The notes beneath the pieces were generated by a model. It was not told where the DNA came from and ran no database searches. It saw nothing but the letters and a program-made list of their open reading frames with translations. The position numbers and the translations under genes were made by a program. A DNA stretch of 64,000 nucleotides from contig CM045767.1 of the NCBI GenBank assembly GCA_025200525.1, positions 116,558,021 to 116,622,020 on the forward strand, read 5' to 3'. Of this stretch, positions 12,354 through 24,565 are shown one piece after another; positions within the stretch are counted from its first letter, which is position 1, and each line of letters begins with the position of its first letter. This DNA comes from Camellia lanceoleosa. Taxonomy: Eukaryota > Streptophyta > Magnoliopsida > Ericales > Theaceae.

Positions 12354-12588
12354 TAAGTAAAACAAAAAAAAAGGAAATCATCTTACATATTTTAATAATT
12401 TATCACATTATTAAATTTAAAAAACAAGTAACTTTAAATTAAAATATCACTACCCTCGCAAAATAATATTTTAGATACCTTAGAGCATCTTTGTTAGGTA
12501 GCTCCAAGTAGCAAACTTTACTTTTTCGCTCCGATGGATATAAATGTGGTGTTGGTAATTTTGTTAAGGTACCGGGTCTCAAATCGAT

Positions 12589-12923
12589 GGGAGGATATTG
12601 TTGGATCCGTAAAGGTTTATTACGGGTTATGTTTTCATAATTCGAATCGTTCAATGTATAAAATTTATTAAGTACTATATGCTTGTAAAAAATCATATTG
12701 ATCGGATATCAATAGCTATTTCATCAGATCAGATTTCTGTTAATCATTTATTTTTTTACTGTCTATTTTTTTAATACAAAACTGATTTGATCACATAATT
12801 ATCGATATCCGATTAACGTAATTTTTTAAAACAACATAGGACTCGACGAATTCTACACATTCAACGATTTAGATTATTGAAACGGAACTCGTAGTGAATC
12901 CTTAAAAGTCCAACAATACCCTC
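12589..12923. mobile_element. Fold-back element with about 160-bp arms
   Basis: The sequence from GGAGGATATTGTTGGA (12590) to about 12748 pairs with the reverse complement of about 12768-12923 (which ends TCCAACAATACCCTC). Matching blocks along both arms include TTGTTGGA, AATCGTT.AATGT and TCGGATATC. Only about 20 bp separate the arms, so the element could form one long hairpin. No coding capacity. Confidence 0.68.
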
Positions 12924-13321
12924 TAATCTAATCTGAGATTAAAGAGAAGCTAGACCCTTTTGTGAACATGCTCACTGCAGTTAGAGCATTCACATCATGT
13001 TCAACAAATTTGAACTAAATTATAATTTACAAATTATTTTTTTTCTATTTTATTGAGTATTTTTTTTTTTTTTGTATATACACATTTGTCAGACTTTTTA
13101 TTTTAAAATTTAATTTTATAAAATATTTATTTTTATAATCTATTGAATTATGCAAATAACTGTCCAAAAGTAGCTTCTAGAAGGCTCTTGCCATATTTCT
13201 CAAATAATAATAGTAATAATGATGATGCACAGTTGGTTATTTGGGCCGGTCGGATGACCGGGTGTCTGATAATAAATGAAGAAATATTATGTTTCATATT
13301 AAAAAAAAATGATACAGTAAT

Positions 13322-13478
13322 GCTAGGTATCATGAAAATTTTTTCATAAAAATAATCATGAAAGATTTGTGATCATTGGATTACACTTAGAATAAAGCAC
13401 CACACACTAATCAAGGTAATCCAAGAATCATAAATTTTTCATGATCATTTTCATGACAAAATTTTCATGATCCCTAAC
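13322..13478. mobile_element. Small hairpin MITE, about 155 bp
   Basis: The left arm TAGGTATCATGAAAATTTTT... through GATTGGATTAC-like sequence pairs almost completely with the right arm (reverse complement TAGGGATCATGAAAATTTTG... TTGGATTAC). The arms are about 60 bp with a loop of about 30 bp. The flanks have near-duplicate words AAAATGATACAG and AAAATGATATAG, possibly part of a larger element. Confidence 0.72.
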
Positions 13479-14895
13479 TTTTTCCAAAATGATATAGCAA
13501 CCGGTCGTCAGACAGGATATTCAGTCGGATGACTAACAAGATATGTGGTTATTCTTAAAAATAAATGATAAAATATTATATAACTAGTGAACAGTGTATC
13601 TTATATGTATTGATTTACTATAACAATGTCAAATTTAATTTTAATGTAACAAAACTAATAAAGAAATGATTTTATATATTACTTTCTCGTTTGAGAACAA
13701 GTTATTTTAGTAACTTTTTGATTTTTTTGGTTAAAATACAAGATAAAAAAAATTAGTATGTTTGTAGTGATTTTTTGACTTTTTACGAAAAATTGTGTAA
13801 AAAGTAAAGAGAAAAAAGAATCTTTGACTTTTTAATATAAGTTATAGATTTTTTGACTTTTTTATTAACTTTTTGACTTTTTAATTAAAATGTTAATTTG
13901 CCGAGGCCGTAAATTTTGTCCTAAAATTATAATAGTCACTTAATGTGGATGCTATTAGCTAGGCAGTTGATGAATACGGAATAGGAGAGAGAGAGAGAGA
14001 GAGTTAATGAATACGGAATAGGAGAGAGAGTGAGAGAGAGTGTGTGAGAGAGAGAGGAGTGTTTTGAAAAGATGGTTAAAAATTGACTTTTTAATTTTTA
14101 AAATTTTGTTTAGGGCTTTGATAAAGACCCTTTCTAATCACTACCCCCACCACCCCCTATACACTTGACGGATGGTGATTGGAGGAAAAAAAGAAAAGAA
14201 AAGAAAAATTTTCCATATTTTTCAATTTATTTTTTTAATACAATATATATTTATATATTTTAGTAGGTTCCTTCCTACTCTTACATAATACATAGGGTTG
14301 AGAGTTGGTTATTTTAGTAAATTATTTTAATTTTTAGTTATTTTAATAGGTTAAAATTTATATATTTGAAAAGATAGTTAGATTTTTTGTAATTGTATAT
14401 AATGTTTGTGAGAGAAAAAATGAAATGATTATCGATTTGATATGACATTTTATCTTATTAACTATTTTAGTTTATTTTGTATTTTTGTGATTTCTAACTA
14501 AAAATCCTCGAAACCCAACTTGCCAAACATCCACATAATTTAACACATATAATTATACCGTCTGAATTAAAAAAACTTAACAAACACAAATGACTCTTAC
14601 TTTTATTATTTTTTATTATATAAGATCAGTGACAGAGTTAGAAATTTAACATAGAAGTACAAATGAATGACAACATTGATTTTTTTCGTAACAAACAATA
14701 ATGAAATATTACAAATCTTATATATTATAAGTCTATTTGAATAAATATGAATTTCAAATTGAGGGATTTGATGTTGAATTTTATAAAAATAATGGAGATT
14801 AACTATTATAAGTATATTGGAAAATTATAAAATAAAATAAATCGAGATAGAAATGACATATTTAATAAATTTTTTTATAAAACACATCGCAAAAA
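13479..14895. other. AT-rich intergenic DNA with simple repeats
   Basis: No gene. TTTTTGACTTTTTAA-like words recur at 13690-13880. GAATACGGAATAGGAGAGAGAG is present twice (about 13973 and 14008), each followed by GA-rich runs. Confidence 0.6.
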
Positions 14896-15140
14896 AATGT
14901 GTATTGTACGTCGCAACTATGATCTTTGTATGGTTATGACACATTATGATGTTAATTATGACTCATTGTAATGCTGATTATAACTTAGTTATAATTTCTT
15001 GTGGCTGTTATTTTGGTTATGATCTTTGATTATAACTCATTGTGATATTAGTTATGACTTAATTATGATCTATTGAGATTATTTTTAGGTTATGACCGGT
15101 GTTTGGTTATTATTTATTATGGCCCTTTAGTTATAACCAG
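14896..15140. repeat. Degenerate tandem repeat of about 30-40 bp
   Basis: Variants of TTATGACTCATTGTAATG and GGTTATGATCTTTG alternate through this stretch at least six times with drift in length and sequence. No open frame. Confidence 0.55.
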
Positions 15141-15726
15141 AAATAATTTAGTTCTAATAATTTAAGATACTAATATTACAAAATATCATAACTTGTATAT
15201 GAGAGCGTATGGTAAAAAGATTCATTTTAGTAGAATCTTTGTAATTAGAATGAAAATCCTTAATAAAGGGACATTATTACAATTTTAAGGGGTAAACTAT
15301 TACAATTTTATAAAGGATATATAAGATATAATTTATATATGTTAGGATATTAGTTGAATTATCAAAAATCGAGGGGGGCATGTGACCCTCCAATTCTATT
15401 GTGGCTCCGTTCTTATATAATACACTTTAACATATATTTTTAAGTATCATAAAAATTTAATAAAATCTCTAAACTTTTAAATTATATATACAATAAAATA
15501 TCACATTAATCAAATGATAAAAAAATTTCATAAAACATTTCATCTATGTCTTTTCTGATACCTAAATTACTCTTTGACTATACCATTAGAGATGCCGTTA
15601 GCCCATGCATTTAGCTAGGTTAGGTGGGACTTGCATGAAACAGCATCAAGCCAAAAGCCAAACAACCAAACTGCCAAATTACCAAACAACAACCTGAACA
15701 AAAGATCAATAATAATAAAACCAAAT

Positions 15727-15893
15727 GAGTAATGTTACCTATTATCAAATAAATATTATGAAAAATTCTATAAAATTAATTTAAAGATGATTAACATATA
15801 ATAAAACATTACAAATTAATCAAAAGGTAAAAAATCTTCATAAAGATTTTTTTATGATATTTCTTTCATGATACATAATATTATTGAAACTAA
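15727..15893. mobile_element. MITE-like inverted repeat, related to 13322 copy
   Basis: The left arm GTAATGTTACCTATTATC...ATTATGAAAAATTC pairs with the reverse complement of the right arm (TAATATTATGTATCATGAAA...). Ends resemble those at 13322 and 10975. No coding capacity. Confidence 0.5.
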
Positions 15894-15997
15894 ATTAAAA
15901 TCTATAGTTAAAATCCTTAATAAATATTTAAAAAAAAAAATAAAATTACAAAGTCACATTCCCGCCAAATCTCATTGTCTGCAGTTCTCAGCTTGCT

Positions 15998-16415
15998 TGT
16001 TTTGAGTTTTCAGAAAACACTTTTCAGAAAATTCTACACTCTTATTTTTCGTATTTTTTTGTTTTTACTGAATTTTTTTTAATATTTTAAGCAATTTTTT
16101 TACTTTTTAGACACACCTAACATAAATACACCTAAAAAGTAAAAAAATTGTAAAAAAAATCTTTTAAAAATTCACTAAATACCAAAAATACAAAAAAAAT
16201 ATAAGAATTCAGTACATTTTTTGTATTTTTATGTATTTATTAATTTTTTAAAATATTTTTTCACAAATTTTTTACTTTTTAGATACATCTAACTAAGATG
16301 CATCTAAAAAAGTTAAAAAAATGTTTAAAATTTAAAAAATATTCACTAAAAACAAAAGAATACGAAAACCAAAAAACTCAGTTTCCAAAAAACTTAATCC
16401 AGAAAACTCAAACCA
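15998..16415. mobile_element. Palindromic MITE downstream of the ABCG gene
   Basis: The outer ends are TTTGAGTTTTCAGAAAAC on the left and GAAAACTCAAACC on the right. Inside, two tandem imperfect hairpins are built of TTTTTTACTTTTTAGA and its complement around CACCTAA/CATCTAA loops. The right end lies about 55 bp past the ABCG stop codon, so the gene's 3' UTR or poly(A) site probably lies in or next to the element (inference). Confidence 0.6.
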
Positions 16416-16470
16416 AACACACTTGTTCCCAAATCCCACAACAACAACAACAATAACAATCCCAAATCTT

Positions 16471-18663
16471 CTAGCTTCTCTTATTCTTGCTCCCAAAACA
16501 CAAAGCAAAATAAAACAGAATCCTAAAGAAAAACCCCAACCCAACAGTGATCAACAAGCAATTCCATTTACTTATATCAGTAACAGCTTGAGTCCTCAAT
16601 ATATCAGACCCAGTAGTCAAGCAAGTAGAGCTAGTAATATTCATGCCCAGAGTCTTGCTCATTGTCTTCAACAGCTCCAGCTTCAGCGCCCCCGGCACCG
16701 CCCCCAACGGCGAGTTATCGAAGATCTGCACCCCCCTCACAAAGCACTTGTTGGGGTCGCTAAACTCGTTCTGTAAAACTCCTTCATACGGGTACTTGGT
16801 TAAAGACATGTAGTGAAACCACAACCAGTACTTGGGGATTCGATCTGGGGTTATGAAAAAACCGCTGAAGAGGAGAAAATAGGCTAAGATTGCGACGACT
16901 ACGGTGTAGCCCAACATTACGTGGGATACGACGCCGGAGAGGAAGGTTACGAATGAGCTACCGGCCCAGAATGCGGCGATGACGAAGAGGAAGAACATGA
17001 GGAAGCCGGGGAGGCCGCCTGCAAGGCCTACGGCGAAGAAAGTGACGAGGGAGAAGGCCAGGGAGAGGAAGAAGATTGAGGGAATTGTGGTGATGGCATG
17101 AGAGAAGACGTAGGAGGATCGGCGGTACGCGTTGTAAGCTGTTTCTCTCATGAAGATGTAGCGTTCCATTAGGAAAACTGGTATGGCTTCTGCACATGTG
17201 TAGAATGTTGTCGACATTGCGAATGCGAAAAAACCGATTCTCTCTTGTACTCCTTTTGGGGAATTGTCGAGTTTCCAGAACATTGTGGCTAAGATGATTC
17301 CTGTGACGATCACGGCCCCTAGTCGAATCCCGAAGAGTTCGGGCATTCGACGGGAGTTTGTTATCGATCGTCTGGCGATCACGATCGATTCAATCCAGAA
17401 TGGGTTTGCGAATTTCTGAACAGAAGTAGTCAGATCTGAAGAATTCACGCTTGTCGAGCCTGAAACTAGCTTTCCTTTCGAAATACTTGCATTTATAGCA
17501 TCTTTGAGAGACTGGTTCGGCCGATTGTTTGTGTAGCTGCAGAGACTGTTTTTGATTCGCCATGATTTGTTGAAATCGACTAGGTTTTTGGTTCCGGTTG
17601 GAGACCCTTCGAGTTCTCGAATAAAATCGAGAGCGAATTCAGTCCGGTTTTCGTTTTCCGGAATCGGATGCCCGAATTCGGAAAAGAAAGACGGAAGACT
17701 CGCGGGAGACCCGCTGAAAACGGTCTGTCCGCGCGATAAAAAGATCAAACTATCGAGCAAGTTGAGGATTCTGTAACTAGGCTGATGAATTGACAAAATA
17801 ACTATGCTTCCGCTTTGAGCGATTCTCTGCAGTACCTTCACCACCATGAACGCGCTTGTCGAGTCAAGCCCCGAGGTGGGTTCGTCGAGAAAAAGCACGA
17901 TCGGGTCGTGAATTATGTCGGTTCCGATCGAAACACGACGTCGTTCGCCGCCCGAAACTCCCCTATGGCCTTCGTCTCCGATCACCGTCTTGGCGGCGTT
18001 TCGGAGACCCAATTGATCGATCAAAGCTTGGACTCTGGCTTTCTTTTTCGACGGCGAGAGAGTCCTCGGAAGCCGAAACTCGGCCGAGAACATGAGAGTT
18101 TCTTCGACTGTTAACATCGGAAACAACAAGTCGTCTTGCATGACATAAGCCGAAATCACTTTCGAAAGCTTCGATTCCAATACTTCACCGTTCAAAGTCA
18201 CAGTCCCTTTCAAGCTCTCTTTCGAAATCCGATCAGCGAGCGCGTCAATCAGCGTCGATTTCCCGGACCCACTAGCCCCAAGAACGGCCATGATCTCGCC
18301 TTCCCTCGCCTCGCCGGAGATATCATTCAGCAAAATCTTCCTCTCCTCCGGCAAATCACGGGTCCTAAAACACGCCGGAATTGTCATTTTCCGGCTAGCG
18401 TTGACGCTATAGGTAAGATTGTTAAAAGAGAGAATGAACGGAAATGAGGCCGGTTCCGGTGAGGGCATAAGGAGGACGCGGTGGTCCGGCGAGGTGTGGG
18501 CGTCGCCGACGAGCTGTAAAAGCTCGCCGAGAGTGTGAGAGACGGTGTGTTTGGGTTTTCGGGTGAATTCTTGGAGCTCCATGATTTGTCTCGCACCCAA
18601 AAATGGTGTGTCGCTGCTAATCGAGGAAGACGACATGGTATCGGCAGCACCAACATGAGACAT
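16471..18663 (-). CDS. ABCG (white-brown complex) half-size ABC transporter, 730 aa, intronless
   Basis: This membrane pump uses ATP to export lipidic or hormone-like substrates and must dimerise to work. The frame is complete, from ATG at 18663 to TAG at 16471. The nucleotide-binding domain comes first: Walker [10 protein letters not shown] at residues 129-137, Q-loop Gln176, signature VSGGE at 236-240, Walker B with [11 protein letters not shown] at 257-267, H-loop His293. The ABC2-type membrane domain follows (about 425-725) with roughly six hydrophobic segments, including 526-548, 577-603 and 702-722. The N-terminal [12 protein letters not shown] (43-54) and the C-terminal [14 protein letters not shown] (641-654) are typical of the Arabidopsis ABCG1/2/6/16/20 clade, which is linked to suberin and pollen-wall lipid export. 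All catalytic motifs are intact and no frameshift is seen. Substrate is unknown. It is the only clear host gene in the window. Confidence 0.95.
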   Translation of the reverse strand: MSHVGAADTMSSSSISSDTPFLGARQIMELQEFTRKPKHTVSHTLGELLQLVGDAHTSPDHRVLLMPSPEPASFPFILSFNNLTYSVNASRKMTIPACFRTRDLPEERKILLNDISGEAREGEIMAVLGASGSGKSTLIDALADRISKESLKGTVTLNGEVLESKLSKVISAYVMQDDLLFPMLTVEETLMFSAEFRLPRTLSPSKKKARVQALIDQLGLRNAAKTVIGDEGHRGVSGGERRRVSIGTDIIHDPIVLFLDEPTSGLDSTSAFMVVKVLQRIAQSGSIVILSIHQPSYRILNLLDSLIFLSRGQTVFSGSPASLPSFFSEFGHPIPENENRTEFALDFIRELEGSPTGTKNLVDFNKSWRIKNSLCSYTNNRPNQSLKDAINASISKGKLVSGSTSVNSSDLTTSVQKFANPFWIESIVIARRSITNSRRMPELFGIRLGAVIVTGIILATMFWKLDNSPKGVQERIGFFAFAMSTTFYTCAEAIPVFLMERYIFMRETAYNAYRRSSYVFSHAITTIPSIFFLSLAFSLVTFFAVGLAGGLPGFLMFFLFVIAAFWAGSSFVTFLSGVVSHVMLGYTVVVAILAYFLLFSGFFITPDRIPKYWLWFHYMSLTKYPYEGVLQNEFSDPNKCFVRGVQIFDNSPLGAVPGALKLELLKTMSKTLGMNITSSTCLTTGSDILRTQAVTDISKWNCLLITVGLGFFFRILFYFALCFGSKNKRS

Positions 18664-18714
18664 TCGAGGGAGTATTTGTGCTGTTTGGTTGGTGATTGAG
18701 AAGTGGAAAAAGTG

Positions 18715-18725
18715 TGATATATAAC
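18715..18725 (-). promoter_or_regulatory. TATA box of the ABCG gene
   Basis: On the minus strand GTTATATATCAC lies about 55 bp upstream of the ATG at 18663. That spacing would give a leader of only about 25-30 nt. No competing ATG lies between them. Confidence 0.5.
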
Positions 18726-19966
18726 AAGAAGAGGAGAGAGAAGAATTGGGTTTTCAGGGTTGGATCAAATTAATCAATGCCATTACATTTTGGTTAATTT
18801 ATTGGATTTGAATTTTGATGATTGTGTGTAGTGTAGAGTTGGTTTGGTGGTTTCGTGTAGTGGTGTGTGAGTGTGAGTAGGTGAGAAGTTGTACTGATTT
18901 TCTACTGGTTCTGTATCTTCTTCTAATGAATAAGTCCCAAGGGCATGACATGGGGATGGAGGGAGGGGGGCCCAAACGTCATGGGGGTCAGTCTTAGTAA
19001 AGTCTACCTTTGGGTTTCTTGTGAAAGGGTTCATCAAGTTGGGTTGGCCATGCAATTGGATTAATTCTATAGAAATAACCATCAACTACATAATCCATCA
19101 CCCAAAACAAACAAACAAAAAAAAAAAAAAAAAAAAAAACCCAAAAGAAGAAAGTAATAATTGTTATACAAATTAGATCCCATTAAAAAAAAAAAGTACA
19201 AATTAAATTGTTAGAAAAGGACGGCAATCCATTACATATTTGTAATAAGAGGTCTCATTATATTATCTAATAGCAAGTAAAATGTTTTTTTTCCCTTAAT
19301 TTAAAATAATTATATATTTTTATTTGTATGTCAAAATCATTACATATGTAATGAAAACCCTCTATTACAAACATGTAACGGAAAAGATCTACGCTCGCTA
19401 GAAAATACATGACAATCAAAATTTTCGCTCATTGAATTTGATGGTAAACGAGAAAATGTTGACATTTGTATTTGTGATTTTGCCAAGTGAATTTTGGTCG
19501 TCATAACAATGTTGTTAAATAGTAGGATGTGTACAAATCAAATTTATTGAGGTTGACTCGGATTCATTAAATATTTGTTTAATTATTTTTAACAAAATTT
19601 TTTTTTGGGATTAGCAAAAAAGAATTTTATTGATGAATACTGTAGAACACTATACATCAATAAAGAACAGATGAATGCACACACAATGTAAATCTTGTTT
19701 ACTTTGTAGGCAAACAACCTATTATTCGGTTTAATTCGGCTTGATTTATATGCATTATAAAAATTAAGCTACTCAAATTTAACATGATAAAAATTGATTG
19801 GAGATCAATTCAAAAAGTGAACAAGTTAAATTTGAATACATTTTGAAATTTGTTTAAGTTTCCAATTCAAAAGTTTAAGAGGTATGAATCCTTTATCCTC
19901 AATTTAACTTTGATTTGAACACATTTTGATATTGGTTGAGTTCAATTTGAACAAAAATTTTACAAT
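18726..19966. other. Upstream region of ABCG and AT-rich flank
   Basis: No gene. GT-rich and GGGAGGGGGG-type stretches lie at 18840-18975 and an A run at about 19118-19139. The stretch ends at the target duplication ACAAT (19962-19966) of the large Copia element. Confidence 0.6.
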
Positions 19967-20505
19967 TGTTAAGTTTTTGTAATTGGCAACTCAAATTGTG
20001 CATATGAGTATTTAGGTGCGAATCCAACTCAAATTGTGCATATGCGGAAGAGTTTGTGATCTTGAGACTTTTATGTTTGCCACTTCGCTAACTATATCGA
20101 GGGGCAGTGCCCACGAAACCAAAGTTGTTTGATTACTTGAGAGGTCATTTGTGCGTTTGAGCGGTGAATGACATCATTCAGTACTTTTGCAGAGCGCCTG
20201 AACTTCTAGGAAATAAGTTTTACCGCTTGAGCGGTGAAAGTTGCGCTTGAGCAGTCGGCCTATATATTTTGCACCGCCTTTACTCACATCACTCGAGCGG
20301 TCTTCGTGATCCTGTTTTCTATAAAGTGCGTTGTTCACTGTTTTTAGGGTTTAAGCTGTCCAGAATTTTAGAGAAAAAGAAAAGACAAAGTGTTTTCTAT
20401 TGAAGGCTGTTTTATATGAGTTTCCTTAGTGTATAAAAGGTGATTGATTGATTAAGGAATTAGAGATTGTCAAGCATCAAGGGTTGTTCTTATTATTTCG
20501 TTCAC

Positions 20506-20550
<45 letters not shown>

Positions 20551-20955
20551 ATTCTTCGATGGATTCTGGGAAATTTGGGACTAAAAATTTGGTAGATTTT
20601 AGAATGGCTCATTATTGTAGATTCGACATCGACATTGTAGATTCAACGTTGGGCAAGATAATTTTGAGGTGAAGACGGTGGTGGAAGAAGCACATTGTGA
20701 TCGGTTCAATTCGAGTGTGAATTTGCTAGGTAATTAAGGGTACACTTGTATAATTTCTTTTTTGTCTTCTTAATAGATTGTTTTGTGGCTTTGGCCTGTG
20801 ATTTTCTTATCACAACTGGAGGCACTCCAATTATAGTTTTTCTAGGTTAAATTGTTGTGTCGATTTGTCTTTGATCGTTTGATAGGGATTGTTATTCATT
20901 ATTTAAAATTGAAACATAATTACAAATCAATATCTTAGAAATTTTAGATTTTTCA
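19967..20955 (+). repeat. 5' LTR of the Copia element
   Basis: Starts TGTTAAGTTTTTG and ends GATTTTTCA. A TATA box TATAAAA lies at 20432-20438. A CGCTCGAGCG-like module lies at about 20135-20305. An (AG)n run at 20509-20549 is far longer than at the same point of the 3' LTR. Confidence 0.85.
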
Positions 20956-20968
20956 ATTGGTATCAGTG
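20956..20968 (+). other. Primer binding site (initiator Met tRNA)
   Basis: ATTGGTATCAGTG follows the LTR end directly. TGGTATCAG is the usual complement to the 3' end of plant initiator methionine tRNA; the next bases differ from the usual AGC. Confidence 0.75.
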
Positions 20969-21033
20969 AAGGTCACTCAATTTTTATTTTTTTTTCAAAA
21001 CTATTAGAGCGAGATCTTGTTTGATTTGTGATA

Positions 21034-21626
21034 ATGGATTCAATTCGTGTAGGGAATTCTATAATTCGACCACCTCTACTTAACGGATCCAATTATTCTT
21101 TTTGGAAAGCCTGGATGAGAGCGTTTTTAAAATCAATTGATAAAAAAGTTTGGCAATCCGTCATGTGTGGATGGACCAAACCGACAATTACCATTGATGG
21201 AGTAACATTCCCCTAACAATCCGTCATGTGTGGGTGGACCAAACCAACAATTACCATTGATGGAGTAACATTCCCCTAATCAATTGATAAATGTGACACA
21301 ACTGATTACCAAAATAGTAGCTGGAATAGTAAAACTTATCTCTTTTGCACTGTCACACCAAAAAAGTTTAGTCATATTTGTAATTGTGAAGTTGCAAAAG
21401 AGGCTTGAGGAATCTTACACACTATTCATGAGGGCACTCTTTCGGTTAAATGCTTAAAACTTCAAAGGTTCACTTTTAGTTTTGAAGACCTTTCAATAAA
21501 AAATAATGAGACTTCTGATGAATTTTATGAGAAGTTGAGTGACACTGTAAATTTTAGCTTCAATTTAGGTGAAAAGAATACCAGAATCCAAGATTGTGAA
21601 AAAAATTTGAGGTCATACCTGATTGG
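21034..21626 (+). pseudogene. Copia gag, piece 1 (N-terminal, UBN2-type)
   Basis: Gag is the capsid protein that packages element RNA. ATG at 21034 begins MDSIRVG; RPPLLNGSNYSFWKAWMRAF is typical of plant Copia gag. After a 63-bp tandem duplication with stops, the frame continues with LFCTVTPKKFSHICNCEVAK, then HEGTLSVKCLKLQRFTF and SDEFYEKLSDTVNFSFNLGE. TGA at about 21408 stands where the family has Trp. The frame is cut at 21626 by the chromovirus insertion and resumes at 41946. Confidence 0.82.
21154..21279 (+). repeat. 63-bp tandem duplication inside gag
   Basis: CAATCCGTCATGTGTGG...CATTCCCCTAA occurs at 21154-21216 and 21217-21279 with two or three differences. The unit is 21 codons, so frame is kept, but each copy ends in TAA. 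Confidence 0.92.
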
Positions 21627-22064
21627 TGTCACAACCTAAACCCGCCCCTATGGGTTTAGCATCGCAACCGACCAGTAATCCGTGATTACTGAAGGCCTGC
21701 TTAACAGTAGTGACAATAATACAAAGTAAGGGGTTGGCGGAAGCCAAACAGTAATGAAAAGATGTCCAATGAGCTGTGAAAATCTGAATACAAAAAGACT
21801 TTTATGAACAAGACACATTCATAATCAAAACATATATACATACATCATATACACATAACATCCAGGTTAGGGACCAAATCCCTTCACCATAACTGTACAG
21901 TCAAGTCCTATCAGTCAATACAAGATTGAGACAAAAGGGTGAATCTGAAACACCCCAAAACAGCCTTAGCTTGAACGAACTCAGAACTTCGAAGTGAGGC
22001 ACAATGGTCGGTTTGACAAAACGAGAGCTTAACTTGACACTCCTAGCTTCGGTTCGGTGTCTGG
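21627..22064 (-). repeat. Chromovirus 3' LTR, distal (U5) piece
   Basis: The reverse complement matches 39917-40352 of the intact LTR, including the end GGGTTTAGGTTGTGACA. It is separated from its other piece (30368-32379) by the 8.3-kb insertion at 22065-30362. Confidence 0.88.
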
Positions 22065-24159
22065 TTTAGACACCCCATTTTTTACCGTCCTTAAGACTTG
22101 GACGTCATCGTTTGAACACTCGATGATCATCCATGCTCGTGTTTGTTTTGAGTTCCCAAAGGTCTCGGCTGCGCGCCTTGCCTTAGGATCTATCAACTTG
22201 ACTGTTTTGTGCTTGGTTGTGGACCAAGGACTTGTGGTTTTACTTCTAAGGGAAGAGGGTGGCTTGTTAAGCATCCCCTCAACCCATCGGCTAAGGTATG
22301 ATGCCATCGGCCATGTTTTTTTGCCATTGGCCAAAAGTGGTGGCCGATCGGCACTCTGTTCGGTCAATCGGCCATGTTTTTGAGCCGAGACCTTTCTATC
22401 TACTTTTTGCAGATATTTTCTGATCTTCCATACACGTGTATGGAGGGATTTGTTTTAAGACTCAAGCTTGTTGAACAAGCTTGAGAATTGAAATTCTATA
22501 AGAAGGGAGCCTCCCCTCCCCTTCCAGAGGTTCTGGAAATTGCATATAGAAGTTCTATATATCTCTCTCTCTCTTTATATTTTACCTCTCTTTCTCCCTT
22601 TGCTCTTGTTTGTGCCCAAAAGTGTGATTTCTTCATATTATTGCACACAAACACCTAGTAATACACCATCATTTGGTTGCTGAGATCCTTAGGAGTTGGT
22701 TTTGGTGTTCTTGGGTGGGTTTGAACTCAAAAAGTTGCTGGAGTAGTGTTCTTGAAGGTGTTCTTCAAAGGTGAGCAACTAACGTTTTGATCCCCCATTC
22801 TTGCTTAAGCTTTTAGACCTATTTGCATATTATTTTAAGCTTAGCTCTAAACTGAAAAAAGTTCTATTTTTGTGTGCTTGAGATGATTGTTTAAGGTCAC
22901 TTTTTGGTTGGAGGTAGTCTACCCCCTCTTAGGCCTTGTTTGGCCTCATTTTGTGCCTTTCCTTTTGAGCTTTGGAACCTTCTTGTTTTGACCTTCTCAC
23001 CACTAAAATCTAGAGGATTTTCAGTGGTAGAGAAGTGATTTTGGAGTCTTGAATAGGAGAGGGACACCCCCCCTCTCCTTGTGTCTTGTTTGCTAGTGTA
23101 AATGGCTCATATTGGTAGCATATTTTCTTAGCATGTTTTGGCCCCATTTCAGCAAGTATTTGGTGTTATTTTTCTATGTTATACCTCTATTTTAAGTTGG
23201 TTTGATAGCCTCTTACATGCATCATGCACTTGTAGTGCAATTCTCTCATTTGCCTTAACATGCATCATGCATTTGGATCATCATTCCTGCTTGTTTTGGC
23301 TAAACTCAAAGAAGCTTTTAGTCATGTTTTACCATGCTCTAGCTCTAATTTGTATTGTTATGCATGCATTGTTTTGTATAGCCTTGGTTCAATCTAGCTT
23401 GTTAGCTTTGAGTGCCCAAGTCACTAGCATGCATTGCTTAAACCATTTTCATGATTTGACATCATTTCATATGAGATTTCAGTCCATATAGTGTGGTCAT
23501 GCATTCACATTTATCACATTTTCCATGCTTAAGAGAGTTGGTGTTTTATGCCTCAAGAATGAATCATTGTGCATGCTATCATGCTTAGGTCTTTAGGATG
23601 CCATCTCAGTGGGTTTTTTGGGCTTATTTTGACATTCCATAACTCTGTTTTTTATTAGTTAAGACATGCCATGTTTGGTTGTAATAGGTGTAGTGTAACA
23701 CCCCTTTTTCGCCTTACATGCTTCATGCCTTTTGGACTTTTGTTCTAGCTTGTGTTGGCTACGTTCAAGCATGCTTTTGGTCTTGTATTGACCTGCCTTG
23801 AGAATGTTTTGGGTGCCCTCGGCCCTTTGGGGCTTGCTTTGCATGGCCATGGTTTAAGTCCCTTTGTTAGTTTCAAGCTTTGAGCTTTCTTGTATGTTAT
23901 ACTTGCATTGTTTGGTTGATTTGATATCATTCCTAATATGATTTCAGAGCTTATGGTGCTATCACATATCCATGCTTGTCACTCGTTAAGTGTGCTTAAG
24001 AGTTGCATCTTTATGCTATAGTCCTTGAGCCAATTGGCATGTATGCTTGTCTTGCCTTTTCATGCTTTTCATACCATCATTTTGGCACTTTTGGCCACTG
24101 ATTTTGGGCATGACTGAGGTCCGTCCATCTTTAGTTTAAGTCCATCTACCATGTTGTTC

Positions 24160-24565
24160 AAAGTTGCTACTTTACATCATGCTTGCATGCTTGAGTTGCA
24201 TGACATTTACATGCTTGTCGCATGGTCCATCTTTGCTTGTTGTTGCATGTTGTTGCATGCTTGCTAGTTTGCATGTTGTTGCATGCTTGCTAGTTTGCAT
24301 GTTGTTGCATGCTTATCCATCTTGCATGTTGTTGCATGCTTATCCATCTTGCATGTTGTTGCATATTTGTTAGATTACATGTTGTCCCATGCTTGTTTAG
24401 GTTGCATTGCATTTTGCATGCTTGTTTAGGTTGCATTGCATTTGGCATGCTTGTTACTTTAGCCTTGTGTGCATGTTTGAGTCATATTGCATTTGGCATG
24501 CTTATGTTCCATTGCATAGCTTTTCCAATGTTGCATGCATTGCATTGTGTTTGGTTTGGGGTGTC
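24160..24565 (+). repeat. GCATGC-rich tandem repeats
   Basis: Units such as GCATGTTGTTGCATGCTTG and CATCTTGCATGTTGTTGCAT are repeated with drift. Apparent Cys/Leu-rich peptides here are translations of the repeat. The nested relative has its own GCATGC-rich zone at about 27550-28600. Confidence 0.8.

Noticed and set aside
16423..18447. Plus-strand open frames over the ABCG gene
   Set aside because: Antisense shadows of a complete, motif-bearing minus-strand gene.
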